From: JBFKOL01 sp041628815
GTDB taxonomy: Bacteria; Bacteroidota; Bacteroidia; Chitinophagales; Saprospiraceae
Direction: 5' to 3'
Assembly (NCBI GenBank): GCA_041628815.1
Contig: JBFKOL010000081.1
Location: 1-14,288 of the forward strand
DNA length: 14,288 bases
The notes beneath the pieces are model-generated. The model ran no database searches, was not told the DNA's origin, and saw nothing but the letters and a program-made list of their open reading frames with translations. Position numbers and translations under genes: made by a program. Position 1 is the first letter of the stretch, and each line of letters begins with the position of its first letter. Below, in pieces: positions 7,283 through 14,288 of this stretch.

Positions 7283-9031
7283 ATGATATTCCGAATCTTT
7301 TACTGCACTGCCATTGTACTGATTTTATTTGCCTCTTGTTCTACTGACGAACCTCGTGATGATATTGAACGCATCGTGATCCGCCTGCAACAAGAGCCTG
7401 CCCGGCTAAATCCAATTCTTCAGTTGTCTTCGTACGAAACGGACCTGTCGGAATATGTTTTCATTTCAATGGGTGACTACGATCCCGTCACTATGAAGAT
7501 GATGCCTGTAATGATCCAATCACTCCCCACGGCAAAAATGATCGATGAAGGACCTCATACGGGCGGCGTCAGCTACTCGATGGAGATCGTACCGGAAGCC
7601 GTCTGGGGCAATGGAGAGCCCATCACCGGGCGGGATGTGGAGTTCACCTTCAAAGCCGTGAATCACCCTGGAGTGGACACGCGTGGATGGAAAGCACTGA
7701 TGAATGATGTCATCGCGGTGGAACAAAATCCGGAAAATCCCCGACAGTTCAGCGTCATCACCTCAGGGAATTATTTTCTCAACCTCGAAGCCATTCTTTC
7801 AGCGGAGATCTATCCTTCCTACTTTTACGATCCACAGGGATTGTTGGAAGACATAAGCCTGAGCCAACTCAAATCCCCCGGCTTTGCGGACAGCCTCCAG
7901 GCCCGTGACGCACAATTTGCCTCTTTCGGGGAGACATTTTCCAGTATTGATTTCTCCAAGCGGACGGTCCAGGGTGCCGGCCCTTACAGGCTGTCTCAAT
8001 GGGAAACAGGACAATACATCATCCTTGAAAAAAAAGAAAACTATTGGGGTGATGCATATCCCGATCGCAGCTATCTCCGTGCCAACCCTCAACAGATCAT
8101 TTTCCAGATTCTTGAAGACGATGCGACAGCGGTAACACAACTCAAAAATGGAGAGCTCGATGTTATCAGCCTCAGTGCTGCCCCACACCAGGTATTTGAC
8201 GACCTCAAAAACGATCAGTCCAGCCAGGGCAGATACCAGTTTTTCACGCCCGATGTCTTGAGGTTCTATTACGTTGCTATGAACAACGATGATCCCAGAC
8301 TGGCCGATGTAGCCGTAAGAAAGGCGCTGAACCACCTGGCCGACGTAAATCAAATGATCCGGCAGATCGAAGGAGGATATGCAAGAAGAATCAATTCCAT
8401 CATCCATCCGTCCAAACAGGCCTACAACGACCAACTGCCGGATGTTGACTTCAACCCACAAAAGGCCATGGCTTTGTTGGAGGAGGCAGGTTGGAGCGAC
8501 AGCAACAACGACGGCACAAGGGACAAGCGGATCGATGGCAAGACTTATGAACTCGACTTGAGATTTTTTATTACAGGGTCTAATCTCAGTCAAAGCATTT
8601 CGACCATGTTGCAGGAAGAAGCTTCCAAAGCAGGTATTTCCATCGACATCATCAACAAGGAATGGAGAAATACGCGATCCGAAAACCTCCAAACAGGAGA
8701 TTTCGAAATGACCACTTTGAGTGTACGTCAGTCTCCTGCCCCCAGTGATCCATTTGTTTACTGGCACTCAGAAGCCATCGGTCTTGGGGGACTCAACTAT
8801 TCCAGATACAGCAATGCGAGAGCAGACCGGCTCATGGAAGAGATTCGCACCACGCTCGACGAAGATCGCAGGTTGGAGGCCTACCGCGAACTCCAGGAAG
8901 TATTCTACAATGATTCTCCTGCCATACTGTTGTATGCGCCAGTAGAGCGCTATGTCATATCCTCCGCTTTCGACCCCTTGATTTCATCCAAGAAGCCGGG
9001 TTATTTTGCCAACGCATTCAGGTTGAAATAA
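7283..9031 (+). CDS. Oligopeptide-type ABC transporter substrate-binding lipoprotein
   Basis: A 582-residue SBP_bac_5 (OppA/DppA-like) protein that would capture peptides or similar solutes in the periplasm and deliver them to the two permeases encoded next. It begins with a short hydrophobic signal (about 3-17) ending FASC, so Cys19 is the likely lipidated residue, followed by an acidic stretch. Family landmarks include RLQQEPARLNPILQLSSYETDL near 34-55, VWGNGEPITGRDVEFTFKAV, the GAGPYRLSQWETGQYIILEKKENYWG segment, and ADVAVRKALNHLADVNQMI. The length suits the family. The ligand cannot be told from sequence; peptides, nickel and sugars are all bound by relatives. The first permease gene starts 18 bases after the stop. 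A long open frame on the opposite strand is a shadow of this gene. Confidence 0.88.
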   Translation: MIFRIFYCTAIVLILFASCSTDEPRDDIERIVIRLQQEPARLNPILQLSSYETDLSEYVFISMGDYDPVTMKMMPVMIQSLPTAKMIDEGPHTGGVSYSMEIVPEAVWGNGEPITGRDVEFTFKAVNHPGVDTRGWKALMNDVIAVEQNPENPRQFSVITSGNYFLNLEAILSAEIYPSYFYDPQGLLEDISLSQLKSPGFADSLQARDAQFASFGETFSSIDFSKRTVQGAGPYRLSQWETGQYIILEKKENYWGDAYPDRSYLRANPQQIIFQILEDDATAVTQLKNGELDVISLSAAPHQVFDDLKNDQSSQGRYQFFTPDVLRFYYVAMNNDDPRLADVAVRKALNHLADVNQMIRQIEGGYARRINSIIHPSKQAYNDQLPDVDFNPQKAMALLEEAGWSDSNNDGTRDKRIDGKTYELDLRFFITGSNLSQSISTMLQEEASKAGISIDIINKEWRNTRSENLQTGDFEMTTLSVRQSPAPSDPFVYWHSEAIGLGGLNYSRYSNARADRLMEEIRTTLDEDRRLEAYRELQEVFYNDSPAILLYAPVERYVISSAFDPLISSKKPGYFANAFRLK

Positions 9032-9049
9032 TAGATTAACTTACCTGCC

Positions 9050-10444
9050 ATGCGGCAACTCGTGCTCAACAGATTGTTGTTCCTCGTCCCTACGATATTC
9101 ATCATACTGTGTGTAGCGTTCATGCTCCAGCAGGCTGCACCTGGCGACGAGGTATTGTCCAATCTCCGTCTGGACGGCATCAATGTCAACCTTAGCCAGT
9201 CAGAGTACAAGGAAGCCTACCAGAGGCAGGCTACTTTGATGAACCGCGACCTGCCACCTTTCTATTGGTCTGTCCGGCCCCACTATTTTCCGGACAGCCT
9301 GTATCGGATCATTCCGAAGAGTTACCGGCAAAACCTGAAAAGCCTTACCCTGCAGACCGGTGACTGGCAAAGAGTGTCCCGGTACCATGAGACTTTGCAA
9401 AAAGCTATAAATACAGGTGCCCAGCACAAGGACTCACTGGGCGCCATCTATGTGCAACTCTTGAAGCTCGAACAGTTTTCCGACATCCAAGTCATAAGAA
9501 ACATTGGTAACAGGCTTTCAAACCGCTCGGTTCCCTCGTCCACCGGCACGTCAGATACACTCGGCCAATTGAAAGCGGCCATCGATGAATTACGCGTTAG
9601 GCGCAGGTGGAGTACCTACCCCGTCGTTTCATGGAATGGTGCCCGCTGCCAATTTCACGGCTGGCTCAAAGGATTGGCCAGCGGTCAGCGATCACTTGTT
9701 GACGGAGCCCCAGTACGAATGAAAATACTCGCTGCCCTGAAATGGACGCTGACCCTTAGTCTGATCACGCTCATCGTGGCAGGTGCACTGGGCCTGGCCG
9801 TTGCCTATTATCAGACCAAGAACCACAACAGCTGGTCGGATAGGGTTTCCAGTGTAATATTTTACCTGTTCTATGCCGTTCCATTGTTCTGGCTTGCCAC
9901 CATGGCAGTCGTTTTCTTCACGACCGATGAATACGGCTCGTGGACCAACCTCTTCCCTTCCGTAGGTCTCATGTATTATACGGGCGAACAGCCATTTCTC
10001 GTTCAGCTAATTGAGAATATCAAGCAACTCATCCTTCCCGTGATTTGCCTCGTCCTACATTCCATGGCCTACCTCACACGCCAAGTCAAAACGAGCTTGC
10101 TGCAGGCGTCGAATGCCTTTTACACGCTGGTAGCACGCTCCAAGGGCCTCAACAAAGGCCAGGTCCTCAGGCGACATGCCTTACCCAACGCACTTCTACC
10201 GTATATCACGATCATGACAGCCGCATTGCCAGCCACATTTACCGGATCACTGGTGATCGAAGTGATCTTCAATATTCCAGGCATGGGCAAATTAATGTTC
10301 GACTCGATCCGCAATCTCGACTGGCCTGTGACCTTTTCGATCTTGGTTCTTGTCGGCGTCGTCACCGTTCTGGCTTACCTGCTTGCCGACCTTTTGTACG
10401 TCGTTTTCTACCCCCATATGACTAAAGAATTGATCAGGAAATGA
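9050..10444 (+). CDS. ABC transporter permease, DppB/OppB type, with large periplasmic insertion
   Basis: A 464-residue permease of the DppB/OppB type, well over the usual 310-340 residues. It starts with the typical first helix (about 8-28) and APGDEV. About 170 residues (35-205) without membrane helices then intervene, probably periplasmic and rich in Arg, Lys, Gln and Ser. The normal core then resumes at WLKGL, with further helices from about 229. The EAA loop that contacts the ATPase is clear: YTLVARSKGLNKGQVLRRHALPNALLP (about 358-384), followed by GSLVIEVIFNIPGMGKLMFDSI. The extra segment may contact the binding protein or the outer membrane. It overlaps the next permease gene by four bases (ATGA), so the two are coupled. 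The family is firm and the insertion's role is unknown. Confidence 0.87.
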   Translation: MRQLVLNRLLFLVPTIFIILCVAFMLQQAAPGDEVLSNLRLDGINVNLSQSEYKEAYQRQATLMNRDLPPFYWSVRPHYFPDSLYRIIPKSYRQNLKSLTLQTGDWQRVSRYHETLQKAINTGAQHKDSLGAIYVQLLKLEQFSDIQVIRNIGNRLSNRSVPSSTGTSDTLGQLKAAIDELRVRRRWSTYPVVSWNGARCQFHGWLKGLASGQRSLVDGAPVRMKILAALKWTLTLSLITLIVAGALGLAVAYYQTKNHNSWSDRVSSVIFYLFYAVPLFWLATMAVVFFTTDEYGSWTNLFPSVGLMYYTGEQPFLVQLIENIKQLILPVICLVLHSMAYLTRQVKTSLLQASNAFYTLVARSKGLNKGQVLRRHALPNALLPYITIMTAALPATFTGSLVIEVIFNIPGMGKLMFDSIRNLDWPVTFSILVLVGVVTVLAYLLADLLYVVFYPHMTKELIRK

Positions 10445-11523
10445 ACAGGCTATGGAAGGTCATATGGTCGGGCCATTCTTCGAGGGCAGCCATTATGTTT
10501 ATCCTGCTTCTCGTCTTAGTGGGGCTCTGTAGCGAAGTGATTGCTCCACATGGAGGTGGCGGCCTGATACCTTTTGGCCCAAATGAAATAAGCGAAGGGA
10601 CTTCTTCATTCCTGCCACCGGGAACGACTGAGGCAAGTGGAAGGATACATTATCTCGGTACTGACCAGATAGGCCGGGACGTAGCTGCGAGAATCGTACA
10701 TGGTTCGGGTACCGTTTTACAGATTGGCATTTTTTCGACGTTGATTTCCTTTTTGATCGCCGTCCTTCTCGGAATTCTTTCCGGGTATTTCGGTGACAGA
10801 TTCCTGAAGGTGAATCTTTTACAGTTGGTCGCAGCTGTAATCACTATGTGGCTTGGGTGGTTTTATGCCAGGCATTGGTCTTTGATGATCGATGATAGTG
10901 GTGTAATCAAGCTGAATACCTGGCGATTTTTAGCATTGCTAAGCGCTGCCATGTCCATTACATATCTGGTGACCCGCAGGATGCAAATGACTTCATTAAG
11001 AAGATTTTTTGTGCCCCTGGACTTTTTTGTACTTAAATTCATCGAAGTCTTCAAGGCCATTCCCGCTCTCTTTTTTATCCTGGCCATGCTTTCCATTTTT
11101 TCGCGTCCATCGAAAACCAATGTCATTATCATAATCGGTATTCTTGGCTGGCCCTTGATGACTCGTTTGTTGCGAGCGGAGATTATGAACATCAAACAGT
11201 CCAATTTTGTCAAGGCGGCAAAAGTGATTGGACTATCTGATTTCAGGATTTTGATGGCCCACGTACTTCCTGGGGCCTTATCGCCGCTCGTGGTGGCATT
11301 TGCATTTAGTGTCAGTGCATCTATACTTGTGGAATCTACTTTGTCGTTTTTGAACATCGGGCTGCCTCAAAATGAGCCTTCATGGGGAAATGTCCTCAGT
11401 GCGGCACGGCAGTATCTGGCAGCCTGGTGGATGGCTGTAGTCCCTGGTATGCTTATTTTTGTTACGGTTTTGGCCTTTAATGCCATCGGAGACCGCATCA
11501 ATGGAACGCTGCGAAATAATTAA
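10441..11523 (+). CDS. ABC transporter permease, DppC/OppC type, with inserted helix pair
   Basis: A 360-residue DppC/OppC-type permease, longer than the usual 280-300 residues. The signature LGTDQIGRDVAARIVHG lies at 72-88. Normally the next helix leads straight on to the segment seen here as KFIEVFKAIPALFFIL (199-214). Here about 70 residues (122-190) with two extra predicted membrane helices (about 125-142 and 160-178) lie in between. The EAA loop is intact at about 255-281 (NFVKAAKVIGLSDFRILMAHVLPGALSP). The C-terminus has the typical LSFLNIGLPQNEPSWGNVLSAARQYLAAWW. It is the last gene of the operon. Genes for the ATPase subunits (DppD/DppF type) do not follow, so the ATPases must be encoded elsewhere. 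Two hairpins lie downstream. Confidence 0.87.
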   Translation: MNRLWKVIWSGHSSRAAIMFILLLVLVGLCSEVIAPHGGGGLIPFGPNEISEGTSSFLPPGTTEASGRIHYLGTDQIGRDVAARIVHGSGTVLQIGIFSTLISFLIAVLLGILSGYFGDRFLKVNLLQLVAAVITMWLGWFYARHWSLMIDDSGVIKLNTWRFLALLSAAMSITYLVTRRMQMTSLRRFFVPLDFFVLKFIEVFKAIPALFFILAMLSIFSRPSKTNVIIIIGILGWPLMTRLLRAEIMNIKQSNFVKAAKVIGLSDFRILMAHVLPGALSPLVVAFAFSVSASILVESTLSFLNIGLPQNEPSWGNVLSAARQYLAAWWMAVVPGMLIFVTVLAFNAIGDRINGTLRNN

Positions 11524-11546
11524 AAAGTAAAAATTACAACGACACG

Positions 11547-11581
11547 AGGCCAAACGAGGTTGAACAATTCAACCTTAGCCT
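11547..11581 (+). terminator. Hairpin after the ABC permease operon
   Basis: AGGTTGAA (11557-11564), loop CAA, and TTCAACCT (11568-11575) form a perfect 8-bp stem. AGGC at 11547-11550 and GCCT at 11578-11581 can extend it beyond a small internal loop. It starts 23 bases after the stop of the last permease gene, as expected for a terminator, but only an AT-rich stretch without a T-run follows. Confidence 0.4.
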
Positions 11582-11588
11582 AAAATAA

Positions 11589-11615
11589 TTCTAATGATAA
11601 TTGGTATTATTAGAA
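11589..11615. terminator. Second AT-rich hairpin
   Basis: TTCTAATGATA and TATTATTAGAA pair over 11 positions (one G-T) around the loop ATTGG. It follows the first hairpin by a few bases. It may act as a second or bidirectional terminator, or as a site for a DNA-bending protein. The low GC makes it weak. Confidence 0.3.
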
Positions 11616-11693
11616 AATATTATTTTGATGTTTTCTGGTATAACTAGGGAAAACCATTACGTAATAGGCGAATTAACATATAAATGACTTATT

Positions 11694-11725
11694 TTTGTAT
11701 GTGTAAATCTTAAACTCTACATTTG
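11694..11725 (+). promoter_or_regulatory. Bacteroidota sigma-A-type promoter for the HU gene
   Basis: TTTG at 11694-11697 and TACATTTG at 11718-11725 match the Bacteroidota -33 (TTTG/TTG) and -7 (TAnnTTTG) elements with a 20-base spacer, within the accepted 17-23. Transcription would start near 11731, leaving a leader of about 30 bases before the HU start at 11763. TATTTTTG at 11690-11697 also fits TAnnTTTG and overlaps the -33 element, so a second start upstream is possible, but it lacks a good TTG ahead of it. Confidence 0.6.
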
Positions 11726-11762
11726 TTTCTCTAAATTTTTTTTAATAACTAAATCATTCAAG

Positions 11763-12035
11763 ATGAATAAAGGAGATTTAATCGATACCGTAGCGGAGAG
11801 ATCAGGTATTACCAAGGCGGAAGCCACAGCAGCCGTTAACACGGTTTTCAGCGCCATTGAAGGCTCATTGCAAGCTGGCGACAAGGCGTCGTTCGTTGGT
11901 TTTGGTACCTTTTCCACTTCCAGGAGAAAAGCCCGTGACGGCAGAAATCCTTTGACCGGTGAAAAGATCAGAATCAAGGCTAAAACACTTGTAAAATTCA
12001 AAGCAGGTAAAGCTTTGGAAGATGCAGTGAACTAA
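11763..12035 (+). CDS. HU-family DNA-binding protein
   Basis: A 90-residue HU/IHF-family nucleoid protein of canonical length. It binds and bends DNA as a dimer. The N-terminal helical dimerisation part (1-40, MNKGDLIDTVAERSGITKAEA) is followed by the saddle strand with GFGTFSTSRRKAR (47-59). The DNA-intercalating arm carries RNPLTGE (61-67) with the conserved Arg-Asn-Pro. The C-terminus KFKAGKALEDAVN is typical. The lack of a long C-terminal tail and the RNP arm place it with standard HU, not the longer HU-like proteins of Bacteroidota. It has its own promoter upstream and a strong terminator 28 bases after its stop, so it is probably a single-gene transcript at high level. No hup subtype is assigned. 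Confidence 0.95.
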   Translation: MNKGDLIDTVAERSGITKAEATAAVNTVFSAIEGSLQAGDKASFVGFGTFSTSRRKARDGRNPLTGEKIRIKAKTLVKFKAGKALEDAVN

Positions 12036-12061
12036 TCGAATAACCTTCCAATTTAATTTGG

Positions 12062-12098
12062 AGAAAGGCAATCCATATCCCATGGATTGCCTTTTTTT
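12062..12098 (+). terminator. Strong intrinsic terminator of the HU gene
   Basis: AAAGGCAATCCAT (12064-12076) and ATGGATTGCCTTT (12082-12094) form a perfect 13-bp stem with a 5-base loop, and the seven-T run (12092-12098) ends the element. This is the clearest Rho-independent terminator in the window. It lies between the HU stop and the transketolase start and overlaps an in-frame upstream ATG at 12058, which argues against that ATG as a start. Confidence 0.9.
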
Positions 12099-12114
12099 GT
12101 ACCAAAATTCAAGA

Positions 12115-12957
12115 ATGTCCCGAATTGAGCGTTTGAATCAGATCGCCTCGCAGGTCCGGCGCGACATTATCCGGCAAACCCACATGGCTGCTTCAGGGCA
12201 CCCCGGTGGTTCGTTGGGATGCGCAGATTTCATGACTGCCCTTTATTTTGAAGTCATGGATCACAACCCTTCTTTCAATATGAAGGGTGCCAACGAAGAT
12301 GTATTCTTTTTGTCCAATGGTCATATTTCTCCATTGTGGTACAGTATTCTGGCCCGGTCGGGATATTTCCCCGTCGAGGAGCTGGCATCATTCCGCAAGA
12401 TCAACAGCAGGTTGCAGGGTCATCCGGCCACGCACGAGGGCCTCCCCGGAGTGCGCGTGGCCTCCGGGTCACTCGGGCAGGGCCTGTCCGTAGCCATCGG
12501 TATGGCGCTGGCCAAAAAATTGAATGGTGATACCAAGACGGTCTACGTTCTGACCGGTGACGGCGAACTCCAGGAAGGACAGGTCTGGGAAGCTGCCATG
12601 TTTGCCGCTCATCACAAGGTGGACAACTTAATCGTCACGGTCGACTGGAATGGCCAACAGATCGACGGCCCTACGCGAGAAGTAATGTCCCTGGGCGATC
12701 TCGAGGCAAAATGGAAGGGATTCGGATGGCGTGTTCTTCACATGGATGGGCACGATATGGACGACATCTTAATGACGCTCAAGGAGGCTAAAAACGCTTC
12801 TCGAATGGGCAAACCTGTCTGTATACTTATGAAAACGGAAATGGGCAAAGGTGTCGATTTCATGGAAGGCACGCACAAGTGGCATGGCAAAGCGACAAAT
12901 GACGAACAAACCAAAAAGGCACTGGCCCAGCTTGAAGAGACCTTGGGTGATTTTTAA
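12115..12957 (+). CDS. Transketolase, N-terminal (TPP-binding) subunit
   Basis: A 280-residue N-terminal half of a split transketolase. Together with the next gene product it would move two-carbon units between sugar phosphates in the non-oxidative pentose phosphate pathway. GHPGGSLG gives His29, NGH gives His70, and GSLGQG is at 118-123. The thiamine-diphosphate/Mg2+ motif runs from GDG (148-150) to Asn179 in DWN. The start is set at 12115 (MSRIERLNQIASQ). The in-frame ATG at 12058 would add 19 residues read straight through the HU terminator hairpin, and those residues do not look like transketolase. No clear promoter is seen between terminator and start. The C-subunit gene follows after nine bases. 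Confidence 0.9.
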   Translation: MSRIERLNQIASQVRRDIIRQTHMAASGHPGGSLGCADFMTALYFEVMDHNPSFNMKGANEDVFFLSNGHISPLWYSILARSGYFPVEELASFRKINSRLQGHPATHEGLPGVRVASGSLGQGLSVAIGMALAKKLNGDTKTVYVLTGDGELQEGQVWEAAMFAAHHKVDNLIVTVDWNGQQIDGPTREVMSLGDLEAKWKGFGWRVLHMDGHDMDDILMTLKEAKNASRMGKPVCILMKTEMGKGVDFMEGTHKWHGKATNDEQTKKALAQLEETLGDF

Positions 12958-12966
12958 AAAGAAATT

Positions 12967-13932
12967 ATGTTATCAGCTATAGTAAGTACAGGAAAAAAAG
13001 CGACTCGCGACGGTTATGGAGAAGGCATGACGGAGCTAGGACGTACCAATCCGGAAGTGGTTGCCCTTTGCGCCGACTTGGTCGGTTCGCTCAAGATACA
13101 GCAGTTCATCGATGAAAACCCGGATCGCTTTTTCCAGACGGGCATCGCCGAAGCCAATATGATGGGCATCGCGGCTGGGCTCGCTACGGCGGGCAAGATC
13201 CCCTTCCCTTCAACTTTTGCCAACTTTGCCACCGGGCGCGTCTATGACCAGATCAGACAGTCCATCGCCTACTCTCATAAAAATGTAAAGATCTGTGCTT
13301 CACACGCTGGCGTAACCCTTGGCGAAGACGGCGCTACACACCAAATCCTTGAAGACATAGGGATGATGAAAATGCTGCCGGGCTTTACGGTCATTAACCC
13401 ATGCGACGCCAACCAGACCAAGGCGGCCACTGTAGCGATTGCAGAGCACCACGGACCCGTCTACCTTCGCTTCGGGCGTCCCGGATGGCCTGTTTTTACA
13501 AGCGAAGATGAATCCTTTGTCATTGGCAAGGCAAGGATACTTAACCGCGGGACCGACGTCACTTTGATTGCCTGCGGACATATGGTCTGGCAGAGTGTCG
13601 AAGCGGCTAAGCAACTTGAAAATGAGGGCATCTCTGTAGACTTGCTCGATATGCACACCATCAAACCACTGGATACAGAGGCCATTGTACAATCGGTACG
13701 GCGAACGGGTTGTGTAGTCACTGCTGAAGAACACCAGAGAAACGGTGGATTGGGCGATAGCGTCTCACAGACATTAGCACGGCAATACCCTGCCCCGCAA
13801 GAGTACGTGGCTGTGAACGATACCTTCGGTGAGAGCGGTAAACCGTTTGAATTGCTGGACAAATACGGACTCGGGGTAAAAGATATTGTAGCGGCCGTAA
13901 AAAGCGTTTTGAAGAGAAAATCACGACGATGA
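12967..13932 (+). CDS. Transketolase, C-terminal subunit
   Basis: A 321-residue C-terminal half of a split transketolase, containing the pyrimidine-binding domain (about 10-170) and the C-terminal domain (about 185-310). The catalytic glutamate that activates thiamine diphosphate is Glu62 in TGIAEANM. The phosphate-binding neighbourhood ASHAGVTLGEDGATHQ lies at about 111-126 and YLRFGRPGWPVF near 164. 1-deoxyxylulose-5-phosphate synthase shares these domains but is encoded as one chain with other signatures, so a transketolase pair is the better fit. Two-gene transketolases are common in Bacteroidota, Archaea and Firmicutes. The stop overlaps the start of the next gene by four bases (ATGA). 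Confidence 0.9.
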   Translation: MLSAIVSTGKKATRDGYGEGMTELGRTNPEVVALCADLVGSLKIQQFIDENPDRFFQTGIAEANMMGIAAGLATAGKIPFPSTFANFATGRVYDQIRQSIAYSHKNVKICASHAGVTLGEDGATHQILEDIGMMKMLPGFTVINPCDANQTKAATVAIAEHHGPVYLRFGRPGWPVFTSEDESFVIGKARILNRGTDVTLIACGHMVWQSVEAAKQLENEGISVDLLDMHTIKPLDTEAIVQSVRRTGCVVTAEEHQRNGGLGDSVSQTLARQYPAPQEYVAVNDTFGESGKPFELLDKYGLGVKDIVAAVKSVLKRKSRR

Positions 13933-14288
13933 AATTTGGCACCAAGGTTATCCATGCCGGCATCAAACCGGACCCTTCGACAGGGGCAATTATGACACCC
14001 ATCTACCAGACCTCCACGTATGTGCAGGCCTCGCCGGGTGACCACCAGGGCTACGAATACGGGCGTACGCAAAATCCTACGCGCACCGTCCTGGAGTCCA
14101 ACCTCGCCGCACTCGAAAATGCCAGGCACGGCATCTGCTTTTCGAGCGGGCTGGCAGCTATGGATGCCATACTGAAATTGTACAAGCCCGGCGATGAGAT
14201 CCTGGCCACCAATGACATTTATGGTGGCTCGTACCGGCTCATCACCAGCGTCTTCGGACAGTACGGGCTCAAAGGCCGGTTCATCGAC
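13929..14288 (+). CDS. Cystathionine gamma-synthase/lyase-type PLP enzyme, N-terminal part (runs off window)
   Basis: The first 120 residues of a Cys/Met-metabolism PLP enzyme, open to the window end. Features seen are TKVIHAG near the start, PIYQTSTYVQ at about 24-33, and YEYGRTQNPTR with Tyr44 and Arg46, which contact the PLP phosphate of the partner subunit. FSSGLAAM (71-78) is the phosphate-binding turn, and DIYGGSYRL carries Tyr98, which stacks on the cofactor. The Lys that binds PLP lies beyond the window. Cystathionine gamma-synthase, gamma-lyase, beta-lyase and O-acetylhomoserine-type enzymes cannot be separated from this part. It starts within the stop of the transketolase C-subunit gene (ATGA), implying coupled translation. 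Confidence 0.85.
   Translation, partial: MKFGTKVIHAGIKPDPSTGAIMTPIYQTSTYVQASPGDHQGYEYGRTQNPTRTVLESNLAALENARHGICFSSGLAAMDAILKLYKPGDEILATNDIYGGSYRLITSVFGQYGLKGRFID

Noticed and set aside
7799..8767. 322-residue open frame antisense to the binding-protein gene
   Set aside because: It is Cys/Val/Ile rich, has no recognisable domain, and lies wholly within a clear SBP_bac_5 gene, so it is a codon-bias shadow.
13461..14129. 222-residue antisense frame across the transketolase and PLP genes
   Set aside because: It spans two well-supported genes on the opposite strand and shows no domain.

Overview
The window comes from a chromosome of a member of the Bacteroidota, most likely a Saprospiria/Chitinophagia-type marine or environmental lineage. 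Evidence for this is two type IX secretion (T9SS) proteins (a PorP/SprF C-terminus and a full PorW/SprE lipoprotein), a Bacteroidota-style promoter (TTTG, 20-nt spacer, TACATTTG) before an HU gene, weak AT-rich ribosome-binding regions, and short lipoprotein signals. The genus call is inference. There is no sign of a phage, IS element, CRISPR array, rRNA or tRNA. Nearly all genes look like conserved core genes.

Layout. 1-376: the 3' end of a PorP/SprF outer-membrane gene whose reading frame is broken near the window edge. 377-797: a gene-free stretch with a repeat-like block and a perfect small palindrome. 798-1828 (+): a compact cluster of bactofilin, AtpZ/AtpI-like protein and a four-helix membrane protein. 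It resembles the start of a Bacteroidota ATP synthase operon, but atpB and the other subunit genes do not follow. 1841-4807 (-): porW/sprE, convergent with that cluster. 5006-6288 (+): a membrane-anchored M23 peptidase overlapping a small HAD-type hydrolase by one base. 6293-7207 (-): a TIGR01777-family SDR protein. 7283-11523 (+): a lipoprotein substrate-binding protein and two permeases of an oligopeptide-type ABC importer. No ATPase genes are present, and both permeases carry unusual insertions. 11524-11762: two hairpins and the HU promoter. 11763-12035: HU, followed by a very strong intrinsic terminator. 12115-14288 (+): a split transketolase (N and C subunits) overlapping the start of a cystathionine gamma-synthase/lyase-type PLP enzyme that runs off the window.

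Functionally, the window links envelope biology (T9SS, bactofilin cytoskeleton, peptidoglycan hydrolase), peptide uptake, nucleoid structure and central carbon/sulfur metabolism. I do not see a convincing undescribed multi-gene system. The points most worth checking are the orphan atpZ-type cluster, the ATPase-less ABC operon with enlarged permeases, the repeat-like intergenic block at 513-644, the broken PorP/SprF frame, and the hairpin that rules out an upstream start for the transketolase N-subunit.
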